From NCBI RefSeq assembly GCF_001427665.1, contig NZ_LMHC01000005.1, positions 1-64,000 on the forward strand: a stretch of 64,000 nt of DNA, written 5' to 3'. Both the position numbers and the translations under genes were made by a program. Source of the stretch: Caulobacter sp. Root655 (GTDB lineage: Bacteria; Pseudomonadota; Alphaproteobacteria; Caulobacterales; Caulobacteraceae). Positions within the stretch are counted from its first letter, which is position 1. Each line of letters starts with the position of its first letter. Positions 7,422 through 15,523 of the stretch are shown here, piece by piece. The notes beneath the pieces were generated by a model that was given only the letters and a program-made list of their open reading frames with translations, did no database searches and was not told where the DNA came from.

Positions 7422-8141
7422 CTAAGCCTCTTTGCGCACCCGCTTCTTCAGGAACATCGCCGCGTCGGCCTCGGCCAGGGCGGCTTCCGGGTCGGCGCCC
7501 GGCTCGATCTCGCGCACGCCGTAGGAGACCTTCAGCGGCACCGACCATTCACCGACCTGCACCGGCATGTCGCGCACGGCGGCGGCCAGGGTCTCGGCCT
7601 TGGAGGCGGCGGTCGCCTGGTCGGCCTGGACCAGCAGCACCGCGAACTCGTCGCCGCCGATCCGGCCCACCACGTCGCTCTCGCGGACATGGGCCAGCAG
7701 GCGCTGGGCCACGGCCTTCAGGGCCTCGTCGCCGGCGGCGTGGCCGAAGCGGTCGTTGACGGCCTTGAAGCCGTCGAGGTCGAAGAACACCAGGCTGGCG
7801 GGCGAGCCGTAGCGCTGGGCGAAGGCGGCGACCCGCTTGATCTCGCGCAGGAAGGCCCGGCGGTTCAGCACCGGGGCCAGCACGTCCATGTCGGCTAACC
7901 CTTGCGCCTCGTTGAGCTTGAACTTCAGCCGCCCGACCTCGGTCCGCAGGTCGTCGATCTCGACCATCAGGGTCTTGAGCGCGCCCTGCACCTGCGGGGT
8001 CAGGTCGTCTTCCGACAGCCCCAGGAACCCGGCCTTGTCGGCGGCGACCACGGCGCGGGCCACCGCCGGGCCCGCGGCCTCGGTCAGCGCCCGGCGACGG
8101 ATCGCCGAGAAGGATTCGGTACGGGCGCTCGTGATCTTCAT
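7422..8141 (-). CDS. dgcA: Diguanylate cyclase, DgcA-like
   Basis: This soluble 239-residue protein has an N-terminal helical region (about 1-90), then a full GGDEF domain. The signature is RIGGDEFAVLL, the Mg/substrate part is SLVFFDLDGFKAVNDRFGHAAGDE, and an allosteric I-site RESD sits five residues before GGDEF. It should make cyclic di-GMP from two GTP and be product-inhibited. C. crescentus DgcA is a small soluble cyclase with an RESD I-site, which is why the symbol is proposed. ATG 8141 (MKITSAR) is preferred over a start 13 codons upstream. No sensory domain is recognisable. Confidence 0.82.
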   Translation of the reverse strand: MKITSARTESFSAIRRRALTEAAGPAVARAVVAADKAGFLGLSEDDLTPQVQGALKTLMVEIDDLRTEVGRLKFKLNEAQGLADMDVLAPVLNRRAFLREIKRVAAFAQRYGSPASLVFFDLDGFKAVNDRFGHAAGDEALKAVAQRLLAHVRESDVVGRIGGDEFAVLLVQADQATAASKAETLAAAVRDMPVQVGEWSVPLKVSYGVREIEPGADPEAALAEADAAMFLKKRVRKEA

Positions 8142-8380
8142 GGCGGGGCGGGGAATCACTTGTTGCACAGCTTGGCGCAAATCTGCGTTCTTCCATTAAC
8201 CATGGCAATGCCGGGGCAACGTGTCCCAGCGTCGCACTGACGCACCGGTCTCCCTCGGCCCATACGCAGCCTTGGCGAGAACGGGCTTTGGGGCGGGGGA
8301 CGCAGCGGCTATAAGCCGCCCGATTCAAGGGCCTACGGGCTCGCCGCGGCCTCCAAGGCCGTTCAGGGAAATCGTCGCCG

Positions 8381-8875
8381 ATGCCCACGACCACGCCACC
8401 CGTCGCTATCATCATGGGCAGCCGCTCGGACTGGCCGACGATGAAGAAGGCGGCCGACGCGCTCGACGCCCTGGGCGTGGCCTACGACGCCAAGGTGGTT
8501 TCCGCCCATCGCACGCCTGCGCGCCTGGTGGCGTTTTCCACCGGGGCGCAGGACGCCGGCTACAAGGTGATCATCGCCGGGGCCGGCGGCGCGGCGCATT
8601 TGCCGGGCATGGTGGCCTCGATGACCATCCTGCCGGTGCTGGGCGTGCCGGTGCAGTCCAAGGCCCTGAACGGCCTGGATTCCCTGCTCTCCATCGTCCA
8701 GATGCCAGGCGGCGTGCCGGTGGCCACCCTGGCGATCGGCGAGGCGGGCGCCAGGAACGCCGGCCTGCTGGCGGCGCAGATCCTGGCCCTGTCGGATGCG
8801 GCCCTGGGCCAGCGCCTGCAGGCGTTTCGCGACGCCCAGACCGAAGACGTCGTCGAAAGCGTGGAAGACCAATGA
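8381..8875 (+). CDS. purE: PurE, N5-carboxyaminoimidazole ribonucleotide mutase
   Basis: The 164-residue protein is a class I Pur[22 protein letters not shown] at the start (phosphate-binding GSxSD), [14 protein letters not shown], then [18 protein letters not shown] and [27 protein letters not shown]. It moves the carboxyl group of N5-CAIR to give CAIR in de novo purine synthesis. Its stop overlaps the purK start as ATGA, so the pair is coupled and should be co-expressed. Confidence 0.96.
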   Translation: MPTTTPPVAIIMGSRSDWPTMKKAADALDALGVAYDAKVVSAHRTPARLVAFSTGAQDAGYKVIIAGAGGAAHLPGMVASMTILPVLGVPVQSKALNGLDSLLSIVQMPGGVPVATLAIGEAGARNAGLLAAQILALSDAALGQRLQAFRDAQTEDVVESVEDQ

Positions 8876-9954
8876 GCGCCCCCCTCCAACCCGGCTCGAC
8901 CCTCGGCATCCTCGGCGGCGGCCAGTTGGGCCGCATGCTGGCCCTGGCCGGCGCCCGCCTGGGCTTCGACGTGGTGATCCTGGACCCCGAGGAGAACAGC
9001 CCGGCCGGCCGCGTCGCCGCCCGCCAGATCGTCGCCCCCTATGACGACCGCTGGGCGCTGAAACGCCTGGCCGAGGCCTGCGACGTGGTCACCTACGAGT
9101 TCGAGAACGTCCCGGCCGACACCGTCGCCGAGCTGACCGCCCTGGGCGTGCTGGTCGCGCCGGGCTCCAAGGCCCTGGCCGCCGCCCAGGACCGGGCGGT
9201 GGAAAAGACCTTCCTGGCCGAGATCGGCGTGCCCACCGTGGCCTTCGCCGCCATCGAGACCGCCGACGACCTGGCCGCCGCCGTGGCCAGGATCGGCGCC
9301 CCGTCGCTGCTGAAGACCCGCCGCGAGGGCTATGACGGCAAGGGCCAGGCCTGGGTGCAACGCCCCAGCGACGCCGCCGCCGCCTTCGACAAGATCGGCC
9401 GCAAGCCGGCCATCCTCGAGGCTCCCGCCGACTTCGTGCGCGAGCTGTCGGTGATCGCCGCCCGCGGCCGCGACGGCGAGATCGCCTGCTACCCGCTGGC
9501 CGACAACCACCACGAGGGCGGCGTCCTGCGCCGCACCGTGGCCCCGGCCAAGGTGTCGGAGGCGACCCGCGACCAGGCCGAGACCATCGTCATCCGGATC
9601 CTGTCGGCCCTGGACTATGTCGGCGTCATCGGCGTGGAGCTGTTCGAGCTGGCCGACGGCAAACTGCTGGTCAACGAGTTCGCTCCCCGGGTGCACAACA
9701 CCGGCCACTGGACTCAGGACGGCTGCGAGGTCGACCAGTTCGAGCAGCACATCCGCGCCGTCGCCGGCTGGCCCCTGGGCCCCACCGCCGCCCGCGCCCA
9801 TGTCGAGATGACCAACCTGCTGGGCCCCGAGATCGAGGCCTGGGCCAAGCTGGCCGCCGAACCCGAGACCCGCCTCCACCTCTACGGCAAGGGCGAGGCC
9901 CGGCCGGGACGCAAGATGGGGCATGTGAACAGGTTGCGAGGGCTGAAGGATTAG
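8872..9954 (+). CDS. purK: PurK, 5-(carboxyamino)imidazole ribonucleotide synthase
   Basis: A 360-residue ATP-grasp enzyme: [25 protein letters not shown] at the N-terminus, the ATP-grasp core with [17 protein letters not shown], and the metal-binding [29 protein letters not shown] segment. It carboxylates aminoimidazole ribonucleotide with bicarbonate and ATP, supplying PurE. ATG 8872 overlaps the purE stop by four bases; longer in-frame reading frames upstream lie inside purE and are not real. Length is normal for the family. Confidence 0.96.
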   Translation: MSAPLQPGSTLGILGGGQLGRMLALAGARLGFDVVILDPEENSPAGRVAARQIVAPYDDRWALKRLAEACDVVTYEFENVPADTVAELTALGVLVAPGSKALAAAQDRAVEKTFLAEIGVPTVAFAAIETADDLAAAVARIGAPSLLKTRREGYDGKGQAWVQRPSDAAAAFDKIGRKPAILEAPADFVRELSVIAARGRDGEIACYPLADNHHEGGVLRRTVAPAKVSEATRDQAETIVIRILSALDYVGVIGVELFELADGKLLVNEFAPRVHNTGHWTQDGCEVDQFEQHIRAVAGWPLGPTAARAHVEMTNLLGPEIEAWAKLAAEPETRLHLYGKGEARPGRKMGHVNRLRGLKD

Positions 9955-9994
9955 GGGCGGCGGCCTCTACGCACTGCTCCCCCTCCCCAAACCT

Positions 9995-10381
9995 TCACGC
10001 CACAGCGATGATCTCCAGCTCCACCAGCCAATCCTCCGCCAGGGTCTGGACGATGATCGCCGTCGTCGGGATGCGCCGCTCGCCCAGGGCCTTCACCCGC
10101 GCCGCGCCGTTGGCCTCGACATAGGCGACGTCGCGCAGGTAGCTGGTCAGGCGCACGATGTTGTCGAAGGTCATGTCGGCGCTGGCCAGGATGGTCGCCA
10201 GGTTGCCCCACACCAGCTCCAGTTGCCGCTCCAGCGTCGCGCCCGCCACGCCTCCCGCGTCCAGCCCCATGGTGCCGGCCACGAACAGCATCCGCCCGGG
10301 GTTTCGCACCTCCATCGCGTGGACGTAGTCGGGCGTGGCGGCGTAGATTCCGGTGGTCGGATTGTGCGTCACGGTCTTCAT
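9995..10381 (-). CDS. RidA (YjgF/YER057c/UK114) family protein
   Basis: A 128-residue protein with the RidA fold pattern: GRMLFVAGTMGLDAGG, ERQLELVWGNLATILASADMTFDNIVRLTSYLRD, and a C-terminal TTAIIVQTLAEDWLVELEIIAVA. RidA enzymes hydrolyse reactive enamines/imines. The Arg of the catalytic site in RidA proper (usually within a C-terminal RxxV motif) is replaced here by an IPTTAII context, so this is probably one of the other Rid subfamilies with an unknown substrate. It is divergent from the racemase gene at 10438, with a 56-base shared promoter region. Confidence 0.82.
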   Translation of the reverse strand: MKTVTHNPTTGIYAATPDYVHAMEVRNPGRMLFVAGTMGLDAGGVAGATLERQLELVWGNLATILASADMTFDNIVRLTSYLRDVAYVEANGAARVKALGERRIPTTAIIVQTLAEDWLVELEIIAVA

Positions 10382-10437
10382 GCGTTGCCTCCCGGGCTTT
10401 CCCTGTCCAAGCTTAGCGGAGAGCAGGAGTTTCGCGC

Positions 10438-11148
10438 ATGGCCGAACAGGCGACCATCGGACTGATCGGCGGCATGAGCTGGGAAAGTTCGGCCCAGTAC
10501 TACCGGCTGATCAACGAAGGCGTCCGCGACCAGGTCGGCGGCGTGGCCTCGGCCCGCACCCTGATGTGGTCGTTCGACTTCGCCCGGATCGAGGCCCTGC
10601 AGCACGCCGGCGACTGGGACGCCCTGGCCGGCGAGATGGCGGAGGCCGCCAAGGCCCTGGAGCGCGGTGGAGCCGATTTCCTGGTGCTGTGCACCAACAC
10701 CATGCACCGCTGCGCCCAGGCCATCGAGAACGCCGTGGCGGTCCCCCTGCTGCACATCGCCGACCCGACCGCCGGGGCGATCCAGGCGGCGGGGCTTTCC
10801 AGGGTCGGCCTGCTGGGCACGGCCTTCACCATGGAGCAGGACTTCTATCGCGGACGGCTGGAAGAGCGGTTCGGGCTGGAGGTGCTGATCCCGGAGCCGC
10901 AGGACCGCGCGGCGGTGCACGGGATCATCTATCGCGAACTGGTGACCGGCCAGGTGCTGGACGCCTCCCGCGACGTCTATCGGGCGGTGATCCAGCGGCT
11001 GGTGGCGCGCGGGGCCCAGGGGGTGATCCTGGGCTGCACGGAGATCATGCTGCTGATCGGCCAGGAAGACAGCCCCGTGCCGATCTTCGACACGACGACG
11101 CTGCATGCCATGGCGGCGGTCGAGCGGGCGTTGGGGTTGAGGATTTAA
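10438..11148 (+). CDS. Aspartate/glutamate racemase family protein
   Basis: The 236-residue protein matches the Asp/Glu racemase superfamily (YgeA-like): IGLIGGMSWESSAQYYRLINE at the N-terminus, one catalytic cysteine in FLVLCTNTMHR (about residue 83) and the second in GVILGCTEIMLLI (about residue 200). Both cysteines being present supports cofactor-independent racemisation, probably of an acidic amino acid; specificity cannot be read. Cytoplasmic. ATG 10438 follows GGAGAGCAGGAG. The gene is divergent from the RidA-family gene, so the two may serve amino-acid metabolism together. Confidence 0.87.
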   Translation: MAEQATIGLIGGMSWESSAQYYRLINEGVRDQVGGVASARTLMWSFDFARIEALQHAGDWDALAGEMAEAAKALERGGADFLVLCTNTMHRCAQAIENAVAVPLLHIADPTAGAIQAAGLSRVGLLGTAFTMEQDFYRGRLEERFGLEVLIPEPQDRAAVHGIIYRELVTGQVLDASRDVYRAVIQRLVARGAQGVILGCTEIMLLIGQEDSPVPIFDTTTLHAMAAVERALGLRI

Positions 11149-11151
11149 AGC

Positions 11152-11283
11152 CTCCCCCTGTGGGGGAGGCGATCGCGAAGCGATCGGTGGGGGGAGTTTT
11201 AGAGTCGAAGATCGTAGATCCGGCGATCTGCCGATCACTCCCCCCTCCGTCGGCTGCGCCGACACCTCCCCCACAGGGGGAGG
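11152..11283. repeat. Paired palindromic repeat, CCTCCCCCTGTGGGGGAGG family, copy 1
   Basis: A left unit (about 11152-11199) and a right unit (about 11237-11283) face each other. Each has an outer CCTCCCCC arm and an internal palindrome: GATCGCGAAGCGATC on the left, GTCGGCTGCGCCGAC on the right. The right unit ends in the complement of the left unit's start. A close copy lies at 12440-12575. It lies between the convergent racemase and COQ9 genes. Confidence 0.78.
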
Positions 11284-11292
11284 CCTGAAAAC

Positions 11293-11937
11293 CTACGACC
11301 GCCCGTACCGCATCCGCGCCAGCGCCCCGGCCACCTCGGCCATCAGGTTCATCGGCTTGATCCCCGCCTTCCACTTCTCGAAGGTCATGACGTTGTCGAT
11401 CCGCCCATCAAGATGCCGCAGCGCCGACTCGCGGCCGGACGCCATGTCGACCGCCAGGGTCGAGACCAGGATCCCCGACAGGATCGCCCGCTTGGAATAG
11501 TGATTCTCGTCGGTCGCCGTATCGCCCGCCCAGCGCCACAGGACGTCCGCGCTCTCCCAGACCAGGGTCAGGGCCAGCGGCATATGGGTCGGAAAGGTCA
11601 GGAAGGCGGCCAGCTTGCGCAGGGCCTCGGCGTCGCCCGCGGCGGCGTCCAGGCGGGCGACAACGCCCCGGCGAATCTTGTCGCGGATCTTCAAGGACGC
11701 CGGGTCCAGGGCGCCCAAGGAGGCCAGGGCGACCCTGTCGTGACGGCGCGACAGCAGGGCCGCCAGGTCGCGCGGCCCTTGCGGCAACAGGAGTTGCGCC
11801 TCGCCGGCATTGAGGCCGGCGGCCACGGCGGCGGCCCGAGCCATGCCGGCGTTCCAGCCCAGGCGCGGGGCCAGGCGCAGGGCCTCGTCCAGCACGCGTT
11901 GCTCGGTCGTCTCTGCCCAGTCAGCGGTATCGGTCAT
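11293..11937 (-). CDS. COQ9 family ubiquinone biosynthesis protein
   Basis: This 214-residue helical protein matches bacterial COQ9: an N-terminal TetR-like helical part (LDEALRLAPRLGWNAGMARAAAVAAGL) and the C-terminal COQ9 core (LVWESADVLWRWAGDTATDENHYSKRAILSGIL). COQ9 binds lipids and supports the COQ7-type hydroxylation step of ubiquinone synthesis in mitochondria; alphaproteobacterial members are thought to do the same. It is a monocistronic minus-strand gene, and a short intergenic region separates it from rpsU. Confidence 0.87.
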   Translation of the reverse strand: MTDTADWAETTEQRVLDEALRLAPRLGWNAGMARAAAVAAGLNAGEAQLLLPQGPRDLAALLSRRHDRVALASLGALDPASLKIRDKIRRGVVARLDAAAGDAEALRKLAAFLTFPTHMPLALTLVWESADVLWRWAGDTATDENHYSKRAILSGILVSTLAVDMASGRESALRHLDGRIDNVMTFEKWKAGIKPMNLMAEVAGALARMRYGRS

Positions 11938-12117
11938 GAATCCGAGTCTATACGGGAGTTTAGGTCGCGTCGCGATGGACAGAGGCCGATCGCTCTGCTA
12001 TCAGCCGCCCCTCGTTTCCCGGAAGCCCCCCTTCCGGGTTTATCAGGTTTTGTTCGCCCGCCCGGCCCCTGAGAGGGACTCGGGACATTGGTCGGGCCGT
12101 CGAATGGAGAGAGACCC

Positions 12118-12357
12118 CTGGTCCAGATTTTCGTCCGCGACAACAACGTCGATCAGGCCCTCAAGGCTCTGAAGAAGAAGATGCAACGCGAAGGCTCGTT
12201 CCGCGAAATGAAGCGGCACGTGCACTATGAGAAGCCGTCGGAAAAGCGCGCCCGTCAAAAGGCCGAAGCTGTCCGTCGCGCCCGCAAGCTGGCGCGCAAG
12301 CGCGCCCAGCGCGAAGGCCTGATCCCGATGCCGAAGAAGCCGGTCGGCGCTCGGTAG
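12118..12357 (+). CDS. rpsU: 30S ribosomal protein S21, apparent CTG start
   Basis: The 79-residue product is S21: [20 protein letters not shown], then [20 protein letters not shown] and a very basic tail ([14 protein letters not shown]). The known S21 start (Met-Val-Gln-Ile-Phe) falls on a CTG codon at 12118, with GGAGAGAGA eight bases upstream. No in-frame ATG or GTG exists nearby; a TTG at 12088 would add ten residues and lacks a good binding site. S21 sits at the 30S platform next to the anti-Shine-Dalgarno end of 16S rRNA. A strong terminator follows, so the transcript is short. Confidence 0.93.
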   Translation: MVQIFVRDNNVDQALKALKKKMQREGSFREMKRHVHYEKPSEKRARQKAEAVRRARKLARKRAQREGLIPMPKKPVGAR

Positions 12358-12398
12358 GGATCTGTTCGCGGGCCAAGGCCCACGGACCTGAAATGCTG

Positions 12399-12429
12399 AA
12401 ACCCGCGTGGGGCGACCCACGCGGGTTTT
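12399..12429 (+). terminator. Intrinsic terminator of rpsU
   Basis: AACCCGCGTGGG pairs with CCCACGCGGGTT around a GCGA loop, followed by TTGCTTT. It starts about 40 bases after the rpsU stop. Confidence 0.87.
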
Positions 12430-12439
12430 GCTTTGCGCC

Positions 12440-12575
12440 AACCCTCCCCCTCTGGGGGAGGCGATCGCGTCGCGATCGGTGGGGGGAGTTTTGGGGTCGT
12501 GGGTCCGAGTTGCGGCGGTCTGCCGATCACGCCCCCCTCCGTCGGCTACGCCGACACCTCCCCCACAAGGGGAGG
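12440..12575. repeat. Paired palindromic repeat, CCTCCCCCTGTGGGGGAGG family, copy 2
   Basis: Same structure as 11152-11283: a left unit with the palindrome GATCGCGTCGCGATC, a spacer with TTTTGGGGTCG, and a right unit with GTCGGCTACGCCGAC and CCCCACAAGGGGAGG. It fills the gap between the rpsU terminator and the convergent hydrolase gene. Confidence 0.78.
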
Positions 12576-12578
12576 AAT

Positions 12579-13532
12579 TTAAGCGCCCTTCCCCGCCCCC
12601 GCCACGAACGCCACCGCCTTGACGATATGCCCGGCGAACCCCTCGCCCAGCAGCCGTGTGTGCGACGCCCCTTCCACGTGATCCACATAGCCGTGCTTCG
12701 ACGCCGTGGCCGGCGCGGATTGGATGGCTTTCCAGGCTTCGCGGCCCTTCAACGGCCCGGCGGTGACCACCGCCACGGGCCAGGCGGGGTCGTAGGCCGG
12801 CACGGCGGCGGCCTGGGCGGCCGCCTCGGGCCACAGGACCACCTCCTGGGCGGCCGTGCGGTTGTGGCGGCCATTGGCGAAGGCCCAGCGCTTCTCGGCC
12901 TTGGCGGCCGGCGGCAGGCCGATCTTGTCGCCCATCGGCGTATGGGCCAGCGGCTTGAACAGGCCGATCGAGGCTCCGCGCGCCGCCCATTTCGAAGCGG
13001 TGGCGAAGGCTTCGATGAAGCGGGCCATGGCCGAGTTCGAGGCTTCCGGCGTGGCGGCGTCGACCAGCACCAGGCCGGCCACCTGGCCCGGATTGCGTCC
13101 GGCGTATTCCCGCAGGCGCAGGCCGGCCATCGAGTGTCCGACCAGGATGAAGGGGCCCTTCTCGCCCGAGGCCGCGACCAGCTTCTCGAAGTCGCCGACC
13201 ACCGCCAGGCCGTCGCGCGGCGCGGGCCCTGGCGGCGAAAAGCCCATGCCGGCCCGGTCATAGGCACAGGAGCGCCAGCCGGCGGCGGTCAGGGCCTGCT
13301 GCGTCGCGCCCCAGTCGGCGGCGAAGCCGAAGGCCCCGGCCTCCAGCCAGACCACTGGCCGGTCGCCGGCGGGGCCTTCGCAGACCAGGCGCAGCGTCCG
13401 CCCCTCGCCGATGTCGACCATCGTCCCGCGCGGAACGGGATGGCTAGCCGCCGACATCACGCCGCCCACGGCGACGAACGAGACGAAGAAGAGAGCGAAT
13501 CCGGCAACGGCGCGTCCGACGAACTTGAGCAT
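12579..13532 (-). CDS. Alpha/beta hydrolase with N-terminal membrane anchor or signal
   Basis: A 317-residue protein. Residues 7-28 (GRAVAGFALFFVSFVAVGGVMS) form an uncleaved anchor or a signal peptide, so the enzyme is probably periplasmic. The alpha/beta hydrolase core follows: VVWLEAGAFG (oxyanion loop), CAYDRAGMGFS, the nucleophile elbow GHSMAG with Ser at about residue 135, and a late histidine in VEGASHTRLL. The acid residue is likely in VLVDAATPE or later. The substrate is not predictable. Confidence 0.82.
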   Translation of the reverse strand: MLKFVGRAVAGFALFFVSFVAVGGVMSAASHPVPRGTMVDIGEGRTLRLVCEGPAGDRPVVWLEAGAFGFAADWGATQQALTAAGWRSCAYDRAGMGFSPPGPAPRDGLAVVGDFEKLVAASGEKGPFILVGHSMAGLRLREYAGRNPGQVAGLVLVDAATPEASNSAMARFIEAFATASKWAARGASIGLFKPLAHTPMGDKIGLPPAAKAEKRWAFANGRHNRTAAQEVVLWPEAAAQAAAVPAYDPAWPVAVVTAGPLKGREAWKAIQSAPATASKHGYVDHVEGASHTRLLGEGFAGHIVKAVAFVAGAGKGA

Positions 13533-13639
13533 GGCCCCAGTCTAGCCGAGCCTTCGTGTCCGTCGAGTGACGCGCCTGTAATGCGGGCGCGGGAAACGCC
13601 GCGCGCTTACTTCCCGTTCAAAGGCCTCGCCTCCACCGC

Positions 13640-13734
13640 CGTTTTCCCGGCGAAGGCCGGGACCCAGATTCATCTGGAGCGGCTCGTGGGTTTCACCTGG
13701 GCCCCGACCTTCGTCGGGGAAACGGGAAAAACAG
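13640..13734. repeat. Intergenic inverted repeat, CGTTTTCCCGGCGAAGGCCGGGACCCAG type
   Basis: The left arm CCGTTTTCCCGGCGAAGG-CCGGGACCCAG (from 13639) is mirrored by CTGGGCCCCGACCTTCGTCGGGGAAACGG on the right, around a loop of about 25 bases. It is another intergenic palindrome family, seen once in this window, between two minus-strand genes. Confidence 0.7.
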
Positions 13735-13762
13735 GACCGCGATCAACAGCGAAAAATCGCGG

Positions 13763-14554
13763 CTACCCGTCGACGACCATGATCCGGGCGCGCACGCGGC
13801 CGCCCTTGACCCGGGTGACCTGTCCGCCGACTTCCGAAGCGCCCTGGGCGGCCATCTTGGCCTTCACGCCCTCCGGCCATTTGGACACCTGGGCCAGGCG
13901 CACGGTGCGCGGCACGCGGGCCGCGGCCTTCAGCGGCAGGTCGGCCTTCTCGGCGAAGGTCTTGCCCATGAACAGCGCCGGGTTCAGCGGCTTGCCGGCC
14001 TTGTTGCGCAGTTCGAAGTGCAGGTGCGAGCCGGTCGAGCGGCCGCTGTCGCCGACATAGGCCACGGTCGTCCCGCGCTTGACGAAAGTCCCGCGCTTCA
14101 GGCCCGCGTCGCGCCCCAGATGGGCGTAGAAGGTGTGGAAGCCGTCCTTGTGGGCCACTTCCACGAACCGGCCGTAGGTGGCGCTGACGCCGCTGCGCAG
14201 AACGATGCCGTCGGTGGCCACGTGGACCGGCGCGCCGGCCGGCGCGGCGATGTCGACGCCCTCGTGCAGGCGGCCGTTCTCTTCCCACGGCATCTGGCGC
14301 AGTCCGAACGGCGAATTGACCACCCGGCCGGGCAGCGGGGCGTCGAACACGAAGGCGGGCGGCGGCGGCGGGGGCGCGGGTGTCGGGGCGGGCGCGACCA
14401 CCGGGGCCGGGGCGGGCTTTTCGAGCCCGGCGTTCATCGCGCCCACGGCCGAGACGGCGTTGGCCACGCCCCATACGACGATCGCGCCGCCGACGACGGC
14501 GAACGCGGCGAGCGAATAGGGAGACGACGTTGCGGCCAGGACTCGTGACGCCAA
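13763..14554 (-). CDS. M23 (LytM) family metallopeptidase, membrane-anchored
   Basis: The 263-residue protein has an N-terminal transmembrane segment (about residues 13-36), a Pro/Ala-rich linker (PAPTPAPPPPPPAF) and an M23 domain. Zinc ligands are visible: HEGVD (His and Asp) and the HLHFEL motif (final His). The conserved NSPFGLRQMPW and YGRFVEVAHKDGFHTFYAHL stretches are also present. All ligands look intact, so it should be an active periplasmic peptidoglycan endopeptidase rather than an amidase activator, though this needs assay. A perfect CtrA-type box lies about 130 bases upstream. Confidence 0.87.
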   Translation of the reverse strand: MASRVLAATSSPYSLAAFAVVGGAIVVWGVANAVSAVGAMNAGLEKPAPAPVVAPAPTPAPPPPPPAFVFDAPLPGRVVNSPFGLRQMPWEENGRLHEGVDIAAPAGAPVHVATDGIVLRSGVSATYGRFVEVAHKDGFHTFYAHLGRDAGLKRGTFVKRGTTVAYVGDSGRSTGSHLHFELRNKAGKPLNPALFMGKTFAEKADLPLKAAARVPRTVRLAQVSKWPEGVKAKMAAQGASEVGGQVTRVKGGRVRARIMVVDG

Positions 14555-14684
14555 GAGTGATCCTCACAGACGGTCGGTCGACCTTCGAGACCGCGCCTAA
14601 GCGCGTCCCCATCCCACGGACGACCTTTCGGGATGATGAAGGCGGGCTCTATGCAGGGCTGATGCGGCGAAAAGGCGGCGAAAC

Positions 14685-14699
14685 TTAACCATTGGTTAA
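14685..14699. promoter_or_regulatory. Perfect CtrA-type box, TTAA-N7-TTAA
   Basis: TTAACCATTGGTTAA matches the CtrA consensus exactly, and with the flanking C and G it is a 17-base perfect palindrome. It sits in the 340-base divergent region between the M23 peptidase gene (start 14554, minus) and the first urcA-like gene (start 14895, plus), so either or both may be regulated. The rest of the gap is AT-rich and contains no gene. Confidence 0.72.
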
Positions 14700-14824
14700 G
14701 CATGACCATCGTCAGCAAGCGGACAGCTTCCGCCAACATTACCGAACGTTCAGAACATTACTTTCAGTACACTACTTTAATTGCACGTCATGAAGGAGAC
14801 GTAACGAGTATTCGGAGAAACACG

Positions 14825-14894
14825 AGAGTACACCTTTGGACATGGGGCGCAGGGAAGCGCCAGACGCAACCAAGCAAACCAAGGGACAACTCAA
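14825..14894 (+). promoter_or_regulatory. Conserved leader of the first urcA-like gene
   Basis: Three blocks recur in order ahead of both urcA-like genes: AGAGTACACC-CTTTGG, a GGCGC/AGCGCC hairpin and GGGACAACTC immediately before the start codon. The last block includes the ribosome binding site. The conservation between otherwise diverged leaders suggests a functional 5' untranslated region, perhaps a site of post-transcriptional control. Confidence 0.5.
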
Positions 14895-15245
14895 ATGAAC
14901 AAGTTCTTCACCAGCCTGACCGCCGTCGCCACCCTGACCCTGGCCGCCGTGCCGGCCCTGGGCCTGGTCCAGACCGCCCACGCCGCCGAGCCCACCGCCC
15001 GCATCTCGCTGGTCGGCCTGAACCTGGCCAACCCCGCCCACGCCGCCGAGTTCTCGGCCCAGGTCAACGCCGCCGCCGAACAGGTCTGCGGCGACATGGC
15101 CCGCACCAACCCGTCGGGCGACTTCACCATGGCCGGCTGCAAGGTCGCGGTCCGCAAGCAAGCCGCCTCGCAACTGTCCGACAGCCAGCGCCAAAGCCTG
15201 CACCTGGCCGCCCGCGCCACCCCGGTCTCGGTCGCCGCCCGCTGA
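14895..15245 (+). CDS. UrcA family secreted protein, copy 1
   Basis: A 116-residue protein with a signal peptide (MNKFFTSLTAVATLTLAAVPALG, cleavage near AHAAE) and the UrcA pattern: ARISLVGLNLANPAHAAEF, AAAEQVCGDMA, MAGCKVAVRKQA. Two cysteines (QVCG and AGCK) probably form a disulfide in the periplasm. The family was named in Caulobacter for a uranium-responsive gene; its molecular role is unknown. A CtrA-type box lies 195 bases upstream and a strong terminator follows. The neighbour at 15524 is a diverged paralogue. Confidence 0.83.
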   Translation: MNKFFTSLTAVATLTLAAVPALGLVQTAHAAEPTARISLVGLNLANPAHAAEFSAQVNAAAEQVCGDMARTNPSGDFTMAGCKVAVRKQAASQLSDSQRQSLHLAARATPVSVAAR

Positions 15246-15269
15246 GCGACCGCATGACGCGCCAAAAGC

Positions 15270-15305
15270 AAAAGACCCCGGACGGGATCGTCCGGGGTCT
15301 TTTCT
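15270..15305 (+). terminator. Intrinsic terminator of urcA-like gene 1
   Basis: AAAAGACCCCGGACG pairs with CGTCCGGGGTCTTTT around a short GGAT loop. It lies about 25 bases after the stop codon. Confidence 0.88.
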
Positions 15306-15338
15306 TTGCGCAAAGCGCCACCACAAAGACAATGTAAC

Positions 15339-15353
15339 TTAACTATTTGTGAA
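15339..15353. promoter_or_regulatory. Near-consensus CtrA-type box, TTAA-N7-TGAA
   Basis: TTAACTATTTGTGAA has one mismatch to TTAA-N7-TTAA. Its surroundings (CTTAAC...GAAGCATAACCAT) match those of the perfect box at 14685-14699 (CTTAAC...TTAAGCATGACCAT), so the promoter region seems to have been duplicated with the gene and then drifted. Confidence 0.5.
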
Positions 15354-15468
15354 GCATAACCATGGACGATCGATACTTAAAGTTCTCCATGTCATCCATG
15401 ATACTCAACATTATATTTCCTAAATTCTTCTTCATGAATGAAATGTGACAAGCATTACATACGATACA

Positions 15469-15523
15469 AGAGTACACCCTTTGGCGCTGGGAAAAACAAG
15501 CGCCAGATAGAGGGACAACTCCA
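15469..15523 (+). promoter_or_regulatory. Conserved leader of the second urcA-like gene
   Basis: Carries the same AGAGTACACCCTTTGG block, a hairpin of GGCGCT and AGCGCC, and AGGGACAACTC before the start codon, as in 14825-14894. The region upstream (15310-15470) is notably AT-rich for this genome and holds no gene. Confidence 0.48.

Noticed and set aside
8193..8200. TTAACCAT half site upstream of the dgcA-like gene
   Set aside because: Only one half of a CtrA-type box is present; the expected second half at N7 is missing.
14742..14758. GAAC/GTTC words that might be a LexA site
   Set aside because: The spacing (5 bases) does not match GTTC-N7-GTTC and no SOS gene lies near.
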